64,000 nucleotides of DNA, taken from the NCBI GenBank assembly GCA_012295275.1, contig CM022673.1:16124810-16188809 (forward strand), read 5' to 3'. Numbering within the stretch: position 1 is the first letter of the stretch; the number at the start of each line of letters is the position of its first letter. The notes beneath the pieces were generated by a model. It did not search any database. It saw nothing but the letters and a program-made list of their open reading frames with translations, and was not told the origin of the DNA. The position numbers and the translations under genes were made by a program. Positions 37,481 to 49,761 of the stretch are shown in pieces. The stretch comes from Chrysomallon squamiferum (taxonomy: Eukaryota > Mollusca > Gastropoda > Neomphalida > Peltospiridae).

Positions 37481-38061
37481 AGTCAGGAAAATTAAACAAT
37501 GATAAAAAAAATTGTATGTACACAGTTCCTTTGCATTAAAAAGTTGAAATATAAAGCTGGATTACAGCAATTATTAGAAAAATCACTTGAGATTCAAACA
37601 ATGAATCAAGCTTAAAATAACTGAATGAATGAATGAATAAATAACATATCATTACTCTTCTGTCAACATTTCACTTTCTGACTGCAAACACTCTTTACAA
37701 CAGACCTGCACAGACTAAGTTTAAATGTCACAAACATCATTTTCAATTACTTTGGACAGTAAGATCAAACTGTTTCCCAGTTAACACCAAGTAAATCAAA
37801 AGATGATAATTCTGCCTATCACATGTTGTGATATGTACATCACATATGTTCTGATATGTAGGTTATATACATTATAGCACTCGTATAGACCTAAGTACAG
37901 TTATCAGTGACAGAGGGGATGTGCAAAACAAGAGAACACAAGAGATAGATCATGGCACCAATACACTGACATCAAAATATTGACCACCTTTAACCTTTAC
38001 TTAAGTCAGTCACCCACATACCTCTCAGTCTGCAAAATCTCAACATCAATCAATGTGCCAG

Positions 38062-38430
38062 TCAGGTTAAATCCTTGATAACTTAGCTAAATAGGTGAAA
38101 TCCTTAATAAGTAGATTAAATAGGTGAAATCCTTAATGACTAGGTTAAATAGGTGAAATCCTTAATAAGTAGATTAAATAAGTGAAATCCTTAATGACTA
38201 GGTTAAATAGGTGAAATCCTTAATAAGCAGGCTAAATTGGTAAAATCCTAAATCCTACACTGAAGTAGGTGAAATCCTTAATAAGCATGTCAAATGGGCC
38301 AATTCCTTAACACATATGGTAAATAGGTGAAATCCTTAATAAGTAGTCACTTGCACCATATTCTTAATAAGTAGGCTAAAAAGGTCACATCCTTAATAAG
38401 TATATCAGTTAGGTTAAATCTTTAATAATT
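38062..38430. repeat. 29-bp minisatellite with alternating unit types
   Basis: The unit begins AAATAGGTGAAATCCTTAAT and is 29 bp long, in exact register from 38089. The unit tail alternates between AAGTAGATT and GACTAGGTT, giving a 58-bp higher-order period. Copies decay toward 38430. Confidence 0.9.
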
Positions 38431-38902
38431 AAAAAGTTCAAAATAGCAGTAGGCTAAATAAGTAAAACTATCAATATTTAGGCAAAACAGGTCAAAATAT
38501 CAGAAAGTAGACAAAATAGGTAAAAAATAGAAACATTATCCACACTGCACGAATAACAGCTGAATGTTTTATAAACAGACCACAGGCTAAATCATCAGTT
38601 AATAAGCTAAACGATAATTAAGTGATACTTGTAAATAATAGGCAAAGTAACATGTGGATCAAAGACGATAAATCAAAACAAAAAGTGAGCTGAGTTATTA
38701 ACAATCATACCAAATCATTAGTAACTATTCCACTGTTCATATCACCTCTAAAAGCTCCTATGGACCAATTTATCAGCAAAACAACCAAATGGGTCATTAA
38801 ATAACATGATGGACAATTTATTAGTAACAGGCCTGTCAGTAACCAATTCATTACTAACAAAACTAATAAAATTATTAACAGACTTAATCATGAATCAATC
38901 TG

Positions 38903-39310
38903 GACAATTCAGGAGTAAATATGTTAATTTGCCAAATTGATATATAAAGACCAGTACTGAGGCAATATGGACCAATTCATGAAAATGCTAAACCAGCAAA
39001 ATCATGAATATGATGATCAGTAATGAGACAATATGGAACAATTCATGAACAAATATATTAAATTGGGGGAAAAAATAAATCCAGTGGCCAGTATTAAGGC
39101 AGTATGGACCAATTTAGGAACAAGTATGTTATATCAGTTAATTAATAACCAAAATTATTAGGTCAAAATGTACCAATTCACGAATAAATATGATAAATCA
39201 TAAATCCAGTAGTTAATCAAAATGGTTAAGTTATTGAACAAATATATTAAATCAGCTAAATCATGAATGTGGCAGCCAATATTTAGTCAAAATGGCCCAA
39301 TTCAAAAATG
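38903..39310. repeat. ~66-bp degenerate tandem repeat
   Basis: Six to seven diverged copies, each holding a CAATATGGACCAATTCATGA-like core, follow the 29-bp array after about 450 bp of loosely repetitive DNA. Confidence 0.8.
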
Positions 39311-39419
39311 ACTAACCTAATCACCAGCAAGGAAGTGTAAAATAAAACAAACATCTTGTCTCATGTTAACATCTTTACACTGACCTAGTAATTAAAATGA
39401 TGTGCTTAGACAAGTGTTC

Positions 39420-39705
39420 ATTCTTACAGTGGGAGAGCAGACAGCTCTGTATGATGACCAGCAAGCCAGTGTCTTCTGCATGTGCTGTGATTTCCACACA
39501 CAGAATAAATTGTCCTGCAAATACTTGCGAAGACCGAGGCAAATGAGAGATCCAATATTGCAAGAGGAACATCAATTGTTCACTAGCACTTGTGGATACA
39601 ATGTGTTTGCTCCCAAAAGATATAAAATACTGGTAGCTAGGCAAGCCGAGCCCAACAAAATCAATGATCAGTTGCTGATCACTTTTTGCTGGTCAATGCT
39701 GTGAT
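39420..39705. other. GC-richer island open on both strands
   Basis: Both strands carry frames of about 90 codons over the same bases, with mixed residue composition. On the plus strand a TTCTTACAG acceptor precedes the frame reading VGEQTALYDDQQASVFCM. No family is recognised. It may be a transposon fragment at the edge of the satellite-like region, or a conserved noncoding element. Confidence 0.2.
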
Positions 39706-39746
39706 GCTTACATCACCAGGGAAATGTTTGAAATAAAAATAAAAAA

Positions 39747-39780
<34 letters not shown>

Positions 39781-40096
39781 CCAACAATAAATAAGATAAA
39801 TAAATAAATAAATAAATACATAAATGAAAAAATTAAGAATTAAAATACAGTGACAATGCTATCAGCATAAAATAATTAAAAAAATATTTTAAATATTAAT
39901 GGGGTTTTTTGGTGGGGTTTTTGTAAGGAAGCACATGAACTGATAGTCATTAATGTATTACACATAAACACACAAACATTCAAATCTGAATTTACAAATA
40001 AATAACAATATAAAATGAAAGACAGAAAGAATGAAATATAAAAAGAAATATGAAACAAGAGAAACAAGACAGTACTAAAAAACATTTATATTTTCA

Positions 40097-40098
<2 letters not shown>

Positions 40099-40134
<36 letters not shown>
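40099..40134. repeat. (CT)n microsatellite
   Basis: A perfect CT array in the long BCL9 intron. An AAT array lies nearby at 39748-39777. Confidence 0.9.
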
Positions 40135-40139
<5 letters not shown>

Positions 40140-41116
40140 GGAATTCTTCCACTCTTCCTTTCTCTCTTTTCTCCTACCTTACATTCATCTTATTTTCTCA
40201 TAAATTATCCAGTTATTTTGTTGTTGTTTTTTCTCTGTTTTCACATTATATTTATTATGTGTATTTTGAAAACACAGTAAACAATACAGCAAACTGTCAG
40301 AACTGAGTTAACAGACACAAGTGCTAATAATGTGGAGTACATTACTACTTCACACAAAAATAATAATTACCTAACACTCTATCTCTTACATTAACAGAAT
40401 TCAGCAACAATAATAGACTTGTTAAAGTTAATAATATGTCTAGTGAAATCCTGTTTTCTCTAAGAGGTTAATTTTTTGTTATTTATTTTATTTCATTTTA
40501 TTATTATCTTTTTTTTTCTTTTTTTCTTTTTTGTGAGAGGTAGGAATGAGAGACTTTTTAAAAATAGTTTTACCAACAAATTACTAAATATAAATAAATG
40601 ATGAGTAGAATACTGGCTTTATCCTATGTTTTCAGCACTGGGTCAATGGGTTGAAAACCTGAAGCTGTATCTTTTCAGGTATTATTTCACACTGAACACA
40701 AATGATAAGTCTAGAAAAAATGTGAACGTTTCTGACAATCTCAGATGTTTAAACCTCAGCTGTACTTTATGAAACAGCTTAAAAGATTTCTAATTAAATA
40801 AAAATATAATATATAAATGAAATATTGCACAAATAAAAGCTGGATTACAGAAAGAGACACAAATTAGTTTTTGTGTATAAATCTATTTTGTGTATTGCTT
40901 TTGTAATAAGTAGTAATAGTAATATGAATATTTATTGAGTTTTAATTTTCACACAGACATGAAAGGTATTCAATCTGATGAGAATGCATGTGTGTATGTG
41001 TGCATACAAACATCTGTAACAAACAAAAACTCACTATTTGTGTAACAAATGCTGTTTTTTTCTAGAGACTATTTTACAAACATGTCAGGATTTCAAGATA
41101 TTATCTCTAAACAGAT

Positions 41117-41117
<1 letters not shown>

Positions 41118-41191
<74 letters not shown>
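41118..41191. repeat. (AAT)n(ATT)n perfect inverted repeat
   Basis: An AAT array (41118-41160) switches directly into an ATT array (41161-41191), forming a palindrome with arms over 30 nt and essentially no loop. Confidence 0.9.
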
Positions 41192-41192
<1 letters not shown>

Positions 41193-41899
41193 ATAAATTA
41201 CAAAATATGCTCTAGTGTTAGTAAATAAAACAAACTTCTCTAACTTAAACACAAAATAAAACAAGACAAATATTGGTTTCAGAAGTAGAATGAATGACAC
41301 TGTTGAAGTAAACAATAAAAGCAGACATACTGTGAATTACTGTATGAAAACACTCATATTAAACAGTGAACATAAACCATTCATACTACTATTTTTTTTT
41401 TTTTTTTAAAATATCTCTGGTACTATATACTGAATAAGTACAGGTCACATATTTTGCCTATTACAACACCAGTCAAACAGAATGTACTGCTAAGAGTGCA
41501 TTCACACATTCAAATTTTGCGCCATTTTCTCCACACAACAGGCTGGAAATAATAAATCATCATCAATTTTGACCCTTTTATTTTAAAAAAACTTTGTCTG
41601 TACACACCTGTATTAGTTTCATTACTTACACCTTACCATTTACACTGCTATTGACACAATAAAACTTTTATATATTTTACCTCTGTCACTGTTCTTACTA
41701 TATCATTCCCATTATCCTGTATTACTTTCCTCAAGATATATCTGTAGATATTTTCCTTGCTGTATCATTTTCACAAATACCATTATCATTTATATTACAC
41801 CAACATTAATCACCTTAATTCAAAATATCTGAATTAAACTGGTGTTACTCTGCTTAACCTATCACATTACACTGTTACAAGTAACTCATGTTACTCACT

Positions 41900-42420
41900 T
41901 TATTACAAGTCATCACATCATTATTACCTTAAATAGAATACAGCTGCTACTATACTTAACACTATGTATCACTTGTACTGACATTATGAGATTATTTGTA
42001 TTATACTGTTTATTATGAGATATCACTTATATTATACTGTTTAGTATATCACTTGTATTATACTGTTTACAAGATATCACTTATATTATACTGTTTAGTA
42101 TATCACTTGTATTATACTGTTTATTATGAGATAACACTTGTATTATCACTATTATGATTTATGAGATATTACTTGTATTATGCTGATCGTTATAAGATAT
42201 CACATATTATACTGTTATTATATGACTTGCATTACTCTTTATGAGATATGACTTGTATTCCTTATTATATCACTTGTATCATACTTTTTATTATCAGATA
42301 TCACTTGTAATATACTGTTTTTTAATCTCGCTTATATTATACTGTTTATTATGAGATATCAAGTATTATGATGTTTATTATTAGATATCACTTGTATTAT
42401 GCTGTATTAAGATAGTACTT
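41900..42420. repeat. ~31-bp minisatellite
   Basis: Imperfect units containing TATCACTTGTATTATACTGT and TTATTATGAGA recur across about 500 bp, with deletions within some copies. It borders the GC-richer island that starts at 42471. Confidence 0.85.
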
Positions 42421-42470
42421 GTTTTTCTCTCCTTTCATCACTGTTGTTGCTTGATCTTAGTTTAACTCAC

Positions 42471-42623
42471 CTTACAACTTGTACTGCAAGCCCCGGAACA
42501 ACTACAACAATCAGTGTTTTCATGTCTAAGTAAACCCATATGCCAGTGGTATACAACACCATGTCTGTCACGACTACCACAACCACCACTGCAACCACTG
42601 CTCCACATGCTGAGAATATCCAT
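42471..42623 (-). other. Possible alternative first coding exon in the BCL9 intron
   Basis: The minus strand reads from ATG at 42623 (MDILSMWSSGCSGGCGSRD, Cys/Ser/Gly-rich) for 51 codons to a strong AAG/GTGAGT donor at 42470, phase 0. That phase would join the BCL9 exon at 29089. Other frames on both strands are also open here, so coding status is uncertain. Human BCL9 has no such N-terminus. Confidence 0.2.
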
Positions 42624-42769
42624 GATAATTCTATTTTACACTAAGTTGATAATGTCTGATACAAGACCCGTGCTGCAAGCTCCACATTTAAAGATTTTAA
42701 AATAAATAAACAAAATTTTTATACATCACTTATTACACCTTTTATCATTAAACAAAACAGCTGGAATTT

Positions 42770-43140
42770 TATTTTATTTTTTCCAGCACTTGCACTGGAG
42801 CAATGTGCCAAGTTGCAGCAAACAAAAGCCAATGATAAATCAGTCGGGCTGACAGATTGGGAAAAATCTCTATAGCCCACATTATGCTGATATCAATAAA
42901 CAGCCTGATAGGCCTTAACTGCACAGGATGGCTATTTTTAGACTCTCTCTTCCTTGGAAAAATCTCAGTGGTGTGGATGGTGCGTCTGTCATTGCAAGAT
43001 GAAAGAGAGAGGAGTTGGTTTTTACAAGCTGACACAATGTACTCTACTTGGTCGTGGTTTATGAAAGAACATTTCAATGGGTCTTCGTTTCATTTTATTC
43101 AAGCACACAACCAAAAACCTGTTTAGTTTACCAATATACC
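42770..43140. other. Non-repetitive GC-richer island in intron
   Basis: About 370 bp without simple repeats, open on both strands for about 90 codons and unlike the flanking AT-rich DNA. No protein family is recognised. It is a candidate conserved noncoding element or enhancer; this is inference from composition only. Confidence 0.2.
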
Positions 43141-43869
43141 CCTCCTGTGACAAATCTTTTCAGTTAACACAAAAGAATAATTGGAGTGATATGACAGTGA
43201 CAAAAAAACACCAGGTTAAAATGCCATCAGACTTATAGGTAAGCCGATATGCTGCTTTCAGCCGAATCATGGTCATGTATATATATACATGTTTTTTTTT
43301 TTGTTCACTATAAATAAGTTTACCTTATAAAAAAAAAGGTTTTCAAATGCTCTAACGCACAATGGTTAGGAAAACAGTGCAAAGCTCAAGCGTGACTAGA
43401 TATTCTGAGTATATGTGTGTTATTATTGTGATTTATTTTTGCCAGTAGAAATTTTATACCCTCGAAAAAAACCATTTAATGTTGTTTATGCATGTTCATA
43501 TATATGATTTATGAACTTTATATGTTTGTGACACTATTTATATTCATAGGATAAAGAGTTTGGTTATATTAACATGTATTTAGTTATGTGTAGGGACATT
43601 GAAAAGTAGTACTTGAAAATATTACAGTAAAAAAAATATATCTCTGAAGTAGATAAATGAAAATATGAAAAGATAAATATGAATTAAAGTTTAAACAAAA
43701 AAAAAAAAAAAAAAAAGGAACAAAATGAAAACCAATAGATTTTAGTTTTTAGTGGAAAATGTTTAATTTGTGTTGATATTCTGTTTCTTGAGCAAAGAAA
43801 TATTTATTAAATTCAAATTAAAAATTCAAATTTCGATTTCATCTGTTTGTGAGGACAAACATTCACACA

Positions 43870-44130
43870 CTCATACTAGTCACAGTCATAGTAGTAGTAG
43901 TCACACTTAAAGTATTAGTAGTAGCAGTTATAGCCATAAGCAACAGTAGTAATAGTAGTTATTGTCACAGTAGTGTAGCAATCACAATCATTAATAGTAC
44001 ATAGTAGTAAAGTCATAGCAGTAGCAGCAGTCATATTCAAACTAGTAGTAAGTCATAATGGTAGTAGTAATATTTACAGCAGTAGTAGCAATATTAATAA
44101 TATTAATAGTTGTTACAGCAGCAGCATTAA
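43870..44130. repeat. Cryptic TAG/CAG trinucleotide region
   Basis: Scrambled AGTAGTAGT, AGCAGT and AATATT motifs without a fixed register. Further intronic DNA from 44130 to 48450 is AT-rich with no gene I can support, apart from isolated donor-like sites (for example CAG/GTAAGT at 44269 on the minus strand). Confidence 0.6.
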
Positions 44131-47100
44131 CAGTACATTTTTTTGATATTTAAAAAAAATATATATTATTTTCTGTTGTCTGCTGGGTTTACCTAGTAAC
44201 TAACAGGACAAATAAAAACACACCAGTTCAACTAAAAATAATCATAAGACATTCTATCTGACACTTACCTGACATCGATGACACAAGTATCAATTCAATC
44301 AAAAGTCACCCAACCTTATGAACCAATTGAAAAAATCTTGTTGTTAAAGTGTTATCAAATGACATATCAGCCCATACATGACTTTACTTCTGAACGCAGC
44401 ATGTTTTATTTTATTATTTTTTTAAAAATACATAATGATTAACTGCCGCATTAGTTGTTGTTATTTTTTTCTCTGACCCTCAACAATAATGAATAGGTTT
44501 ACTTAAAGAAACATGCATTGCGCAGTACATCAATAAATATTTGAAGATAAGGTTGTTAATGGATTTTTATTTCCAAGTGGAGCAGTTGCACAATGTAACA
44601 TGTGCTGTTACCTTCCAAAAAGATATCTTAGAATTTCATAGAAAACCTGTTGTATGGGGAACAATATTCAGCTGAGTACATAAGCACTGACCTGAACTAA
44701 GAAACACTTAAATTATCTTTCCTCACAAAATATAGTTATCTCCCTTCCCAAGCAGATATTCTGGGACTGCAGGGTGTAAAACCAAAAACACATGGTGTGT
44801 CTTACCTTGCACTTGAGTAACATGCATATACCACTGTTAATATATTATGCAGGAACAACTGATAAACATAAAACTGATTTTTGTTTTAATGTTTTTTGTT
44901 TATTTTTAATTGGGAATAACACACATTTCTTAACAAATGACATTCTGTCATCAGAAAAAAAACTGCCAACAAAACCATTTCTTTTGTTTTTATACAACAG
45001 CTGCAGACAAGAAAGGGCATTTTAATTTTTTCATTTAAATAAAAAAAAATGATTTTACACACTGTAGCACTTATTGGAATGAGGGATTGCCCAAACTGAA
45101 TTGCACACAAACACTGCATGACAAGCATCACTGATATGTAACCATGGAAAACTTTGCAACAATTTATATACAAATGTACAAATCTGTATTCTTGTTGCAC
45201 ACTGATGCAAAAACACATATGTTCAAAAAAAAAAAATAATAATAATAATAAAAATACTGCATGAGAAATTAATACTTTCTAATTATAAAGTAGATGTGCA
45301 TGTTTTTTGTCTACACAAGAGCATGCACGTACATGACTCTAAAACAAGCTGCTACCTTTTCTCCTCAGACTGAGTCATTAAAACTGAGTAACAGTTGACA
45401 GCTTGTGAAATCTGCATTACCCCATCAAAACAACAACTGAGACCATACATTTAAATAAATTTAAATAAAAAACTAAAAAAAAACTAAATCAAGTTTTAAT
45501 TTAGTAGAACATGATTTCCTAAATAATGAAAATTTCATACTTTTAAGCTAAAATAATACTAAAACACTTTTTTTTTAAAGATAATATAAAATAAAATAAA
45601 ATAAAATAAATTTTCAAACTGTTGCCAGGTCTTTTTTATAACCAATCACATATTCTTGATAAACTGTTTAAGCTTTTTGCTGTTGTTATTATTTTTATTA
45701 TCATTGTTATTGTTATTATATATTTTTAAAATTGCCATCAGTTTATGCTTTTACCAAAATAATTATTTAAAAAACCCCAAGCAAAAACACAATAAAACAA
45801 TAAATAAATAAAAGAAATGAAAGAAAAGAAAAAAAATGAGTGGAAAAAGATAATAAAACACTAGAAAACCTTATAAGCAAAAAAACAAAAACAAAACTAA
45901 AACAAAACAACAACAATAATAATGAATACAACCAACTTAATCTGAAACACTACTTTTTTTTTTTTAAAGAAAAACAAAATGTACCTCATTTAAAATGCTC
46001 TGTCAAAATTAGTATTATTTAATGTTTGTTTGCTGCCTATTTTATTTCTTCCACCTGGTATAAATATTAAATACATCACTGACATCAGTAACGACAGATC
46101 TATAAGGTATTGTTAAATTAATACGTCTTTGCCATTGTTGTCAATGAGAGCTGGATAGTAAATTGATGAAGCACAGACACCCAAACACATGCAAATGAGT
46201 TTTTTGTTTGTTGTATGTTGTTTTTTTGTTTGGGTTTGTTTTTTAAATTTTACATAAATAATTCTTTAAAAACCCCACAAAAAAAAACAAAAATATAAAA
46301 TAGAAACTATTACGATCAATTTTAAGAGATTGGTTCCATTATTTTCTGTAACATCTGTCTTGTTCTCATCTCTTTCTTTTTCCTCAAAAATTTAAACAAA
46401 AGGAACAAAAAAAACCTGTCCCACTCAAATTTTTATTATTTTTATTTTTTTTATTTTTTAAATAAATAAATGATACCAACAAAATAAATTTAGTTTGATT
46501 AAAATTTTTGCCATTTAGGTTAAATTTAACTTGTATTTTTAATGAACTGTTAAATATTTCTGAAAAATAAAAAATACCAATTAAAAATAAAAGTTAAAAA
46601 TATCAATTAATTCTTTATGAATTCTCATTTAATATAAAAAGGTATGTCTATAGTTTAAACATACATTTAACATACATTTAACATGATCCAACAAGTTGTG
46701 ATAACAATATTTTACTTTTTACTGGTTCTTTTATGTTTAGATCTACATTAACCAGCTTTGTGGAAAATAGTAAACATTTATACTGGATATTTAGTGGATT
46801 TAAAAAGTCTGATAGTTTTGAAATCTAAAACACTGGATTTGGAAGAAATAAAAAAGAAATTGTACGCAAGAGTTAAAAATACAGTAACTTTTTATTTTTT
46901 CAACAAAAGTATTTCAAGATTACCATCAAAAAGGAATCTTTTTTCTTTTAAATTTTAAAAATTTCTTTACATTCTATAAACCAACTAAAAAGAAGAAAAA
47001 TGATTAATTTAAGAAGTAAATGAAAAGGAAAAATCAAAAATGAAATTGTGATTTTTGCAGACATCTGAATATCTAAAATGTTATTATTACAATTTGCACA

Positions 47101-47230
47101 GCAAGAATCTTCACTTAAATTCTCGTATCTCTAAAAACCAGTACTGAAACAATGCTGACATATGGTGATAACAAGCAGCTGAACACAAATTCTACAAGGA
47201 AACCTGTTGCGTCTTTTGTTGTCAACTTAC

Positions 47231-47357
47231 TGAGTTAAGGCCATAAAAGATTTTCAGTTTCTCAAGTTTTTCATAAAACCACTGTACAATCCCAGACAAT
47301 GGAAATTTAAGCAGAGTAAGGAGAGGAGTGATTTTTATGGATTTTACACCAGACAAG
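47231..47357 (-). other. Unassigned exon-like open stretch, 42 codons
   Basis: It is flanked by an acceptor (TTTAACAATGATAG) and a consensus donor (TCA/GTAAGT), phase 2 in and phase 0 out. It reads LSGVKSIKITPLLTLLKFPL then SGIVQWFYEKLEKLKIFYG. No family is recognised. It is isolated inside the long BCL9 intron. Confidence 0.2.
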
Positions 47358-48453
47358 CTATCATTGTTAAACAAAAAATATAAAAATATAAAAACTTCAC
47401 CATAGTTCAACAAGCAAGTTACATAAAAAAATAAATAGAATGGTAGTCACAGACAGAGAGATAGTCAGAGATATATATAAACAAATTATTATTTTTATTT
47501 TAAATCAATTGATAAAATGAAACAATAGAAACAAAATAAAAATCACAAATAACAAGTACAAAAAATTACTATAACTACTATTTCATGATCACATAGAAAC
47601 AGTTAATAATTTATATGCAAATTATTTTTTAAATTAACAAAAAAAAAGAGAAGAAAATAAAACTATAAATTAAATTAAATTTCATAAAACAGAACAAAAT
47701 AAATGTATCTATCACACAAATACAGTTTTATCACACAAATACAGTTTCATGTTTAATTAAATATTGATTAAAAAAGCCAAATGAATTTAAAATAAAATAA
47801 AATTTAAAAAACTAAATAAAAACAAATCAAAAGTAAATTAAAAACAAAAACCCATAAACATAACTAAACTAAAAATTTATACATTTCATTAAATAAAAAA
47901 ACATAAATGAAAGTAAAATATATTTTTTTAAATTTTAATAATTAAAACTAAATGGATGTAAAATACATGAGTAAAACATATATATATATGTATGTATGCA
48001 CCCACACCCACACGCACCCCCCCACACAAACACAATTTATATGTAAACAGCCTGTAGAACTAGAAGCAATTACATGTTTTAAAATGTATCTGAATGAAAA
48101 ATTCAAATTAAATAAAATGATGTGTATTGGGGAGAAAATATATGTTATGTTGTTATGTATAATTCATATGTAACAGATGTCCTTTAAATTTATCAGTACT
48201 TGTCAACATTTTATCTTGATATTTAACTCACTAACACTCATGTCTTTTAACAGTTTAAATCTTGTATCAGGTAACATTGTCAATATTCTACCCATCTTTA
48301 TACCTAATAGACAGTGAAATCTTTAATAAAAAAAAAAGTAAATACAATTAAATGCAAAAAAAATGAACACACATATGCACTCACACTAACACACAGACAC
48401 AAACAAACATAAACAGACACACTGAGATAAATTTTAAATCATTGTATGTATAT

Positions 48454-49761
48454 GGGGAAATTGGGGACTGATGAGCCTTGGAGGCCTTTGAGCCACCCTA
48501 TAAACTACTGACTGCAAAATGGTAGTGACATCCATCCACCATCAATGCAACTACTCTACATGTGACCTTCACCCATATTGTTTAGAGAGCTTTGGAGCGA
48601 GCAGTCCATCAACACATCAGTTAAAAAGTAGGTTTTTGCCTACTGTGAGTCATTTTTTTGTGTTTTGGTTATAATTTAATATTGAGGTGATAATACATAT
48701 TTCATAGATTCTGTAAAGGTTTGTGTTTTTGTCAGTAATTTCTTTTGACTTCAAAATACAGTTTTAGTCGATCAGCCATGTGATTCAGGGCTAACATAAT
48801 GAAAGTGGTGTTGGGGACCAATGAGCCATTTTCTGTGGGGACCAGTAAGCCTCTTTGGGGTCCCATGGGCTGGTGGCTCATTGGATCCCACTGCATTTCA
48901 AAGCAATATAGAACTATAAAATCAATGTTATTTGATAGATTGTTAATTACTGGTATCACTTTTCTTCAGGATAGACAAGAGCGTTGCATCTGGTATAAAA
49001 AGAATGCCTTGAAAGAAAGAACAGAAGAGAGACAGAGATCTCTTCTCAGAAAGCTAATGAAGAGCACTGTTCACTACATCTGTGTAATCACACAACCAAA
49101 AGATGACGATGGGGACTATGAAGTCCAATTTCTCAGAAATTCTCCCAGGCACACTATGTCATGTGCATTTATCGAGGCTGACCAGGAAGAAATAAGCTCA
49201 GCTGAGGCAGATTTGATTTTGGGAGTCCTTGCTAAACCTGTTGTGCAAACTATCAAAAGGCAGAAGGAAATCAATTCAATGTATGATTGGTATGATGTGT
49301 GTGTATGTGGGTTCAATCTTGAATAAGATTCAGCATCAGTTTAGGACTCTGGAAATCACAGAGATTGAGTCAATAGCACAATATGTCCTATACTGAGGTC
49401 AATGTGCTGAAAATATAATTCACTTCTTTGTTTATTACAATATGTGCATAACAGATAAAATTTATCAGAGGAAATAAAAAAAAAAAAAAAAAAAATTTAT
49501 ATGTGTTTTGTTTCTAGCTAGTTTCACTGTTTGAGATCATGGCCCATGGGACCTGAGTGGGTAGCTCATTGGTTTCTTATCCATGTTACATAAGTGTTTC
49601 CCATAATGATGTTGTTGAAGACAACCTATCAAACTCTGAATTGTAATCGAGAGCAATAATGCCTCTATAAGCATCAACAGTTCTTCTGTCAACAGCTATA
49701 AAGGTTTTGATGAAATGGCCAAATATCTTTTAAAAAAGGCTCATCAGTCCCCAGTTTCCCC
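48454..49761 (+). mobile_element. DNA transposon remnant with 25-bp terminal inverted repeats
   Basis: Ends at 48454-48478 and 49737-49761 are inverted repeats matching at 24 of 25 positions; the outer part is GGGGAAATTGGGGACTGATG. TA stands next to both ends (48451-48452 and 49762-49763), with one extra T on the left. Variants of the ATGAGCC/GGCTCAT motif recur inside (near 48500, 48818, 48840, 48873 and 49560) and may be transposase-binding sites. It carries a transposase tail (next entry) but is far too short for a full one, so it is internally deleted and probably non-autonomous. Confidence 0.85.
48970..49326 (+). pseudogene. 3' exon of a transposase gene, truncated
   Basis: A good acceptor (CACTTTTCTTCAG) precedes 48970. 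The frame then stays open to TAA at 49326, coding about 118 residues, many of them charged, including KDDDGDYEVQFLR and later EADQEEISSAEADLILGVL. The GD-x-EV-x-FLR pattern followed by an acidic, hydrophobic tail resembles the C-termini of pogo/Tigger-type DDE transposases of invertebrates; this assignment is from memory of the family and tentative. No upstream DNA-binding or DDE catalytic part is present. An extended frame back to 48799 crosses the intron remnant. Confidence 0.6.

Noticed and set aside
44269-44820. Isolated strong donor-like sites on the minus strand (CAG/GTAAGT, AAG/GTAAGA)
   Set aside because: No convincing matching acceptor or coding frame; they may be noncoding BCL9 5' exons but sequence alone cannot support them.
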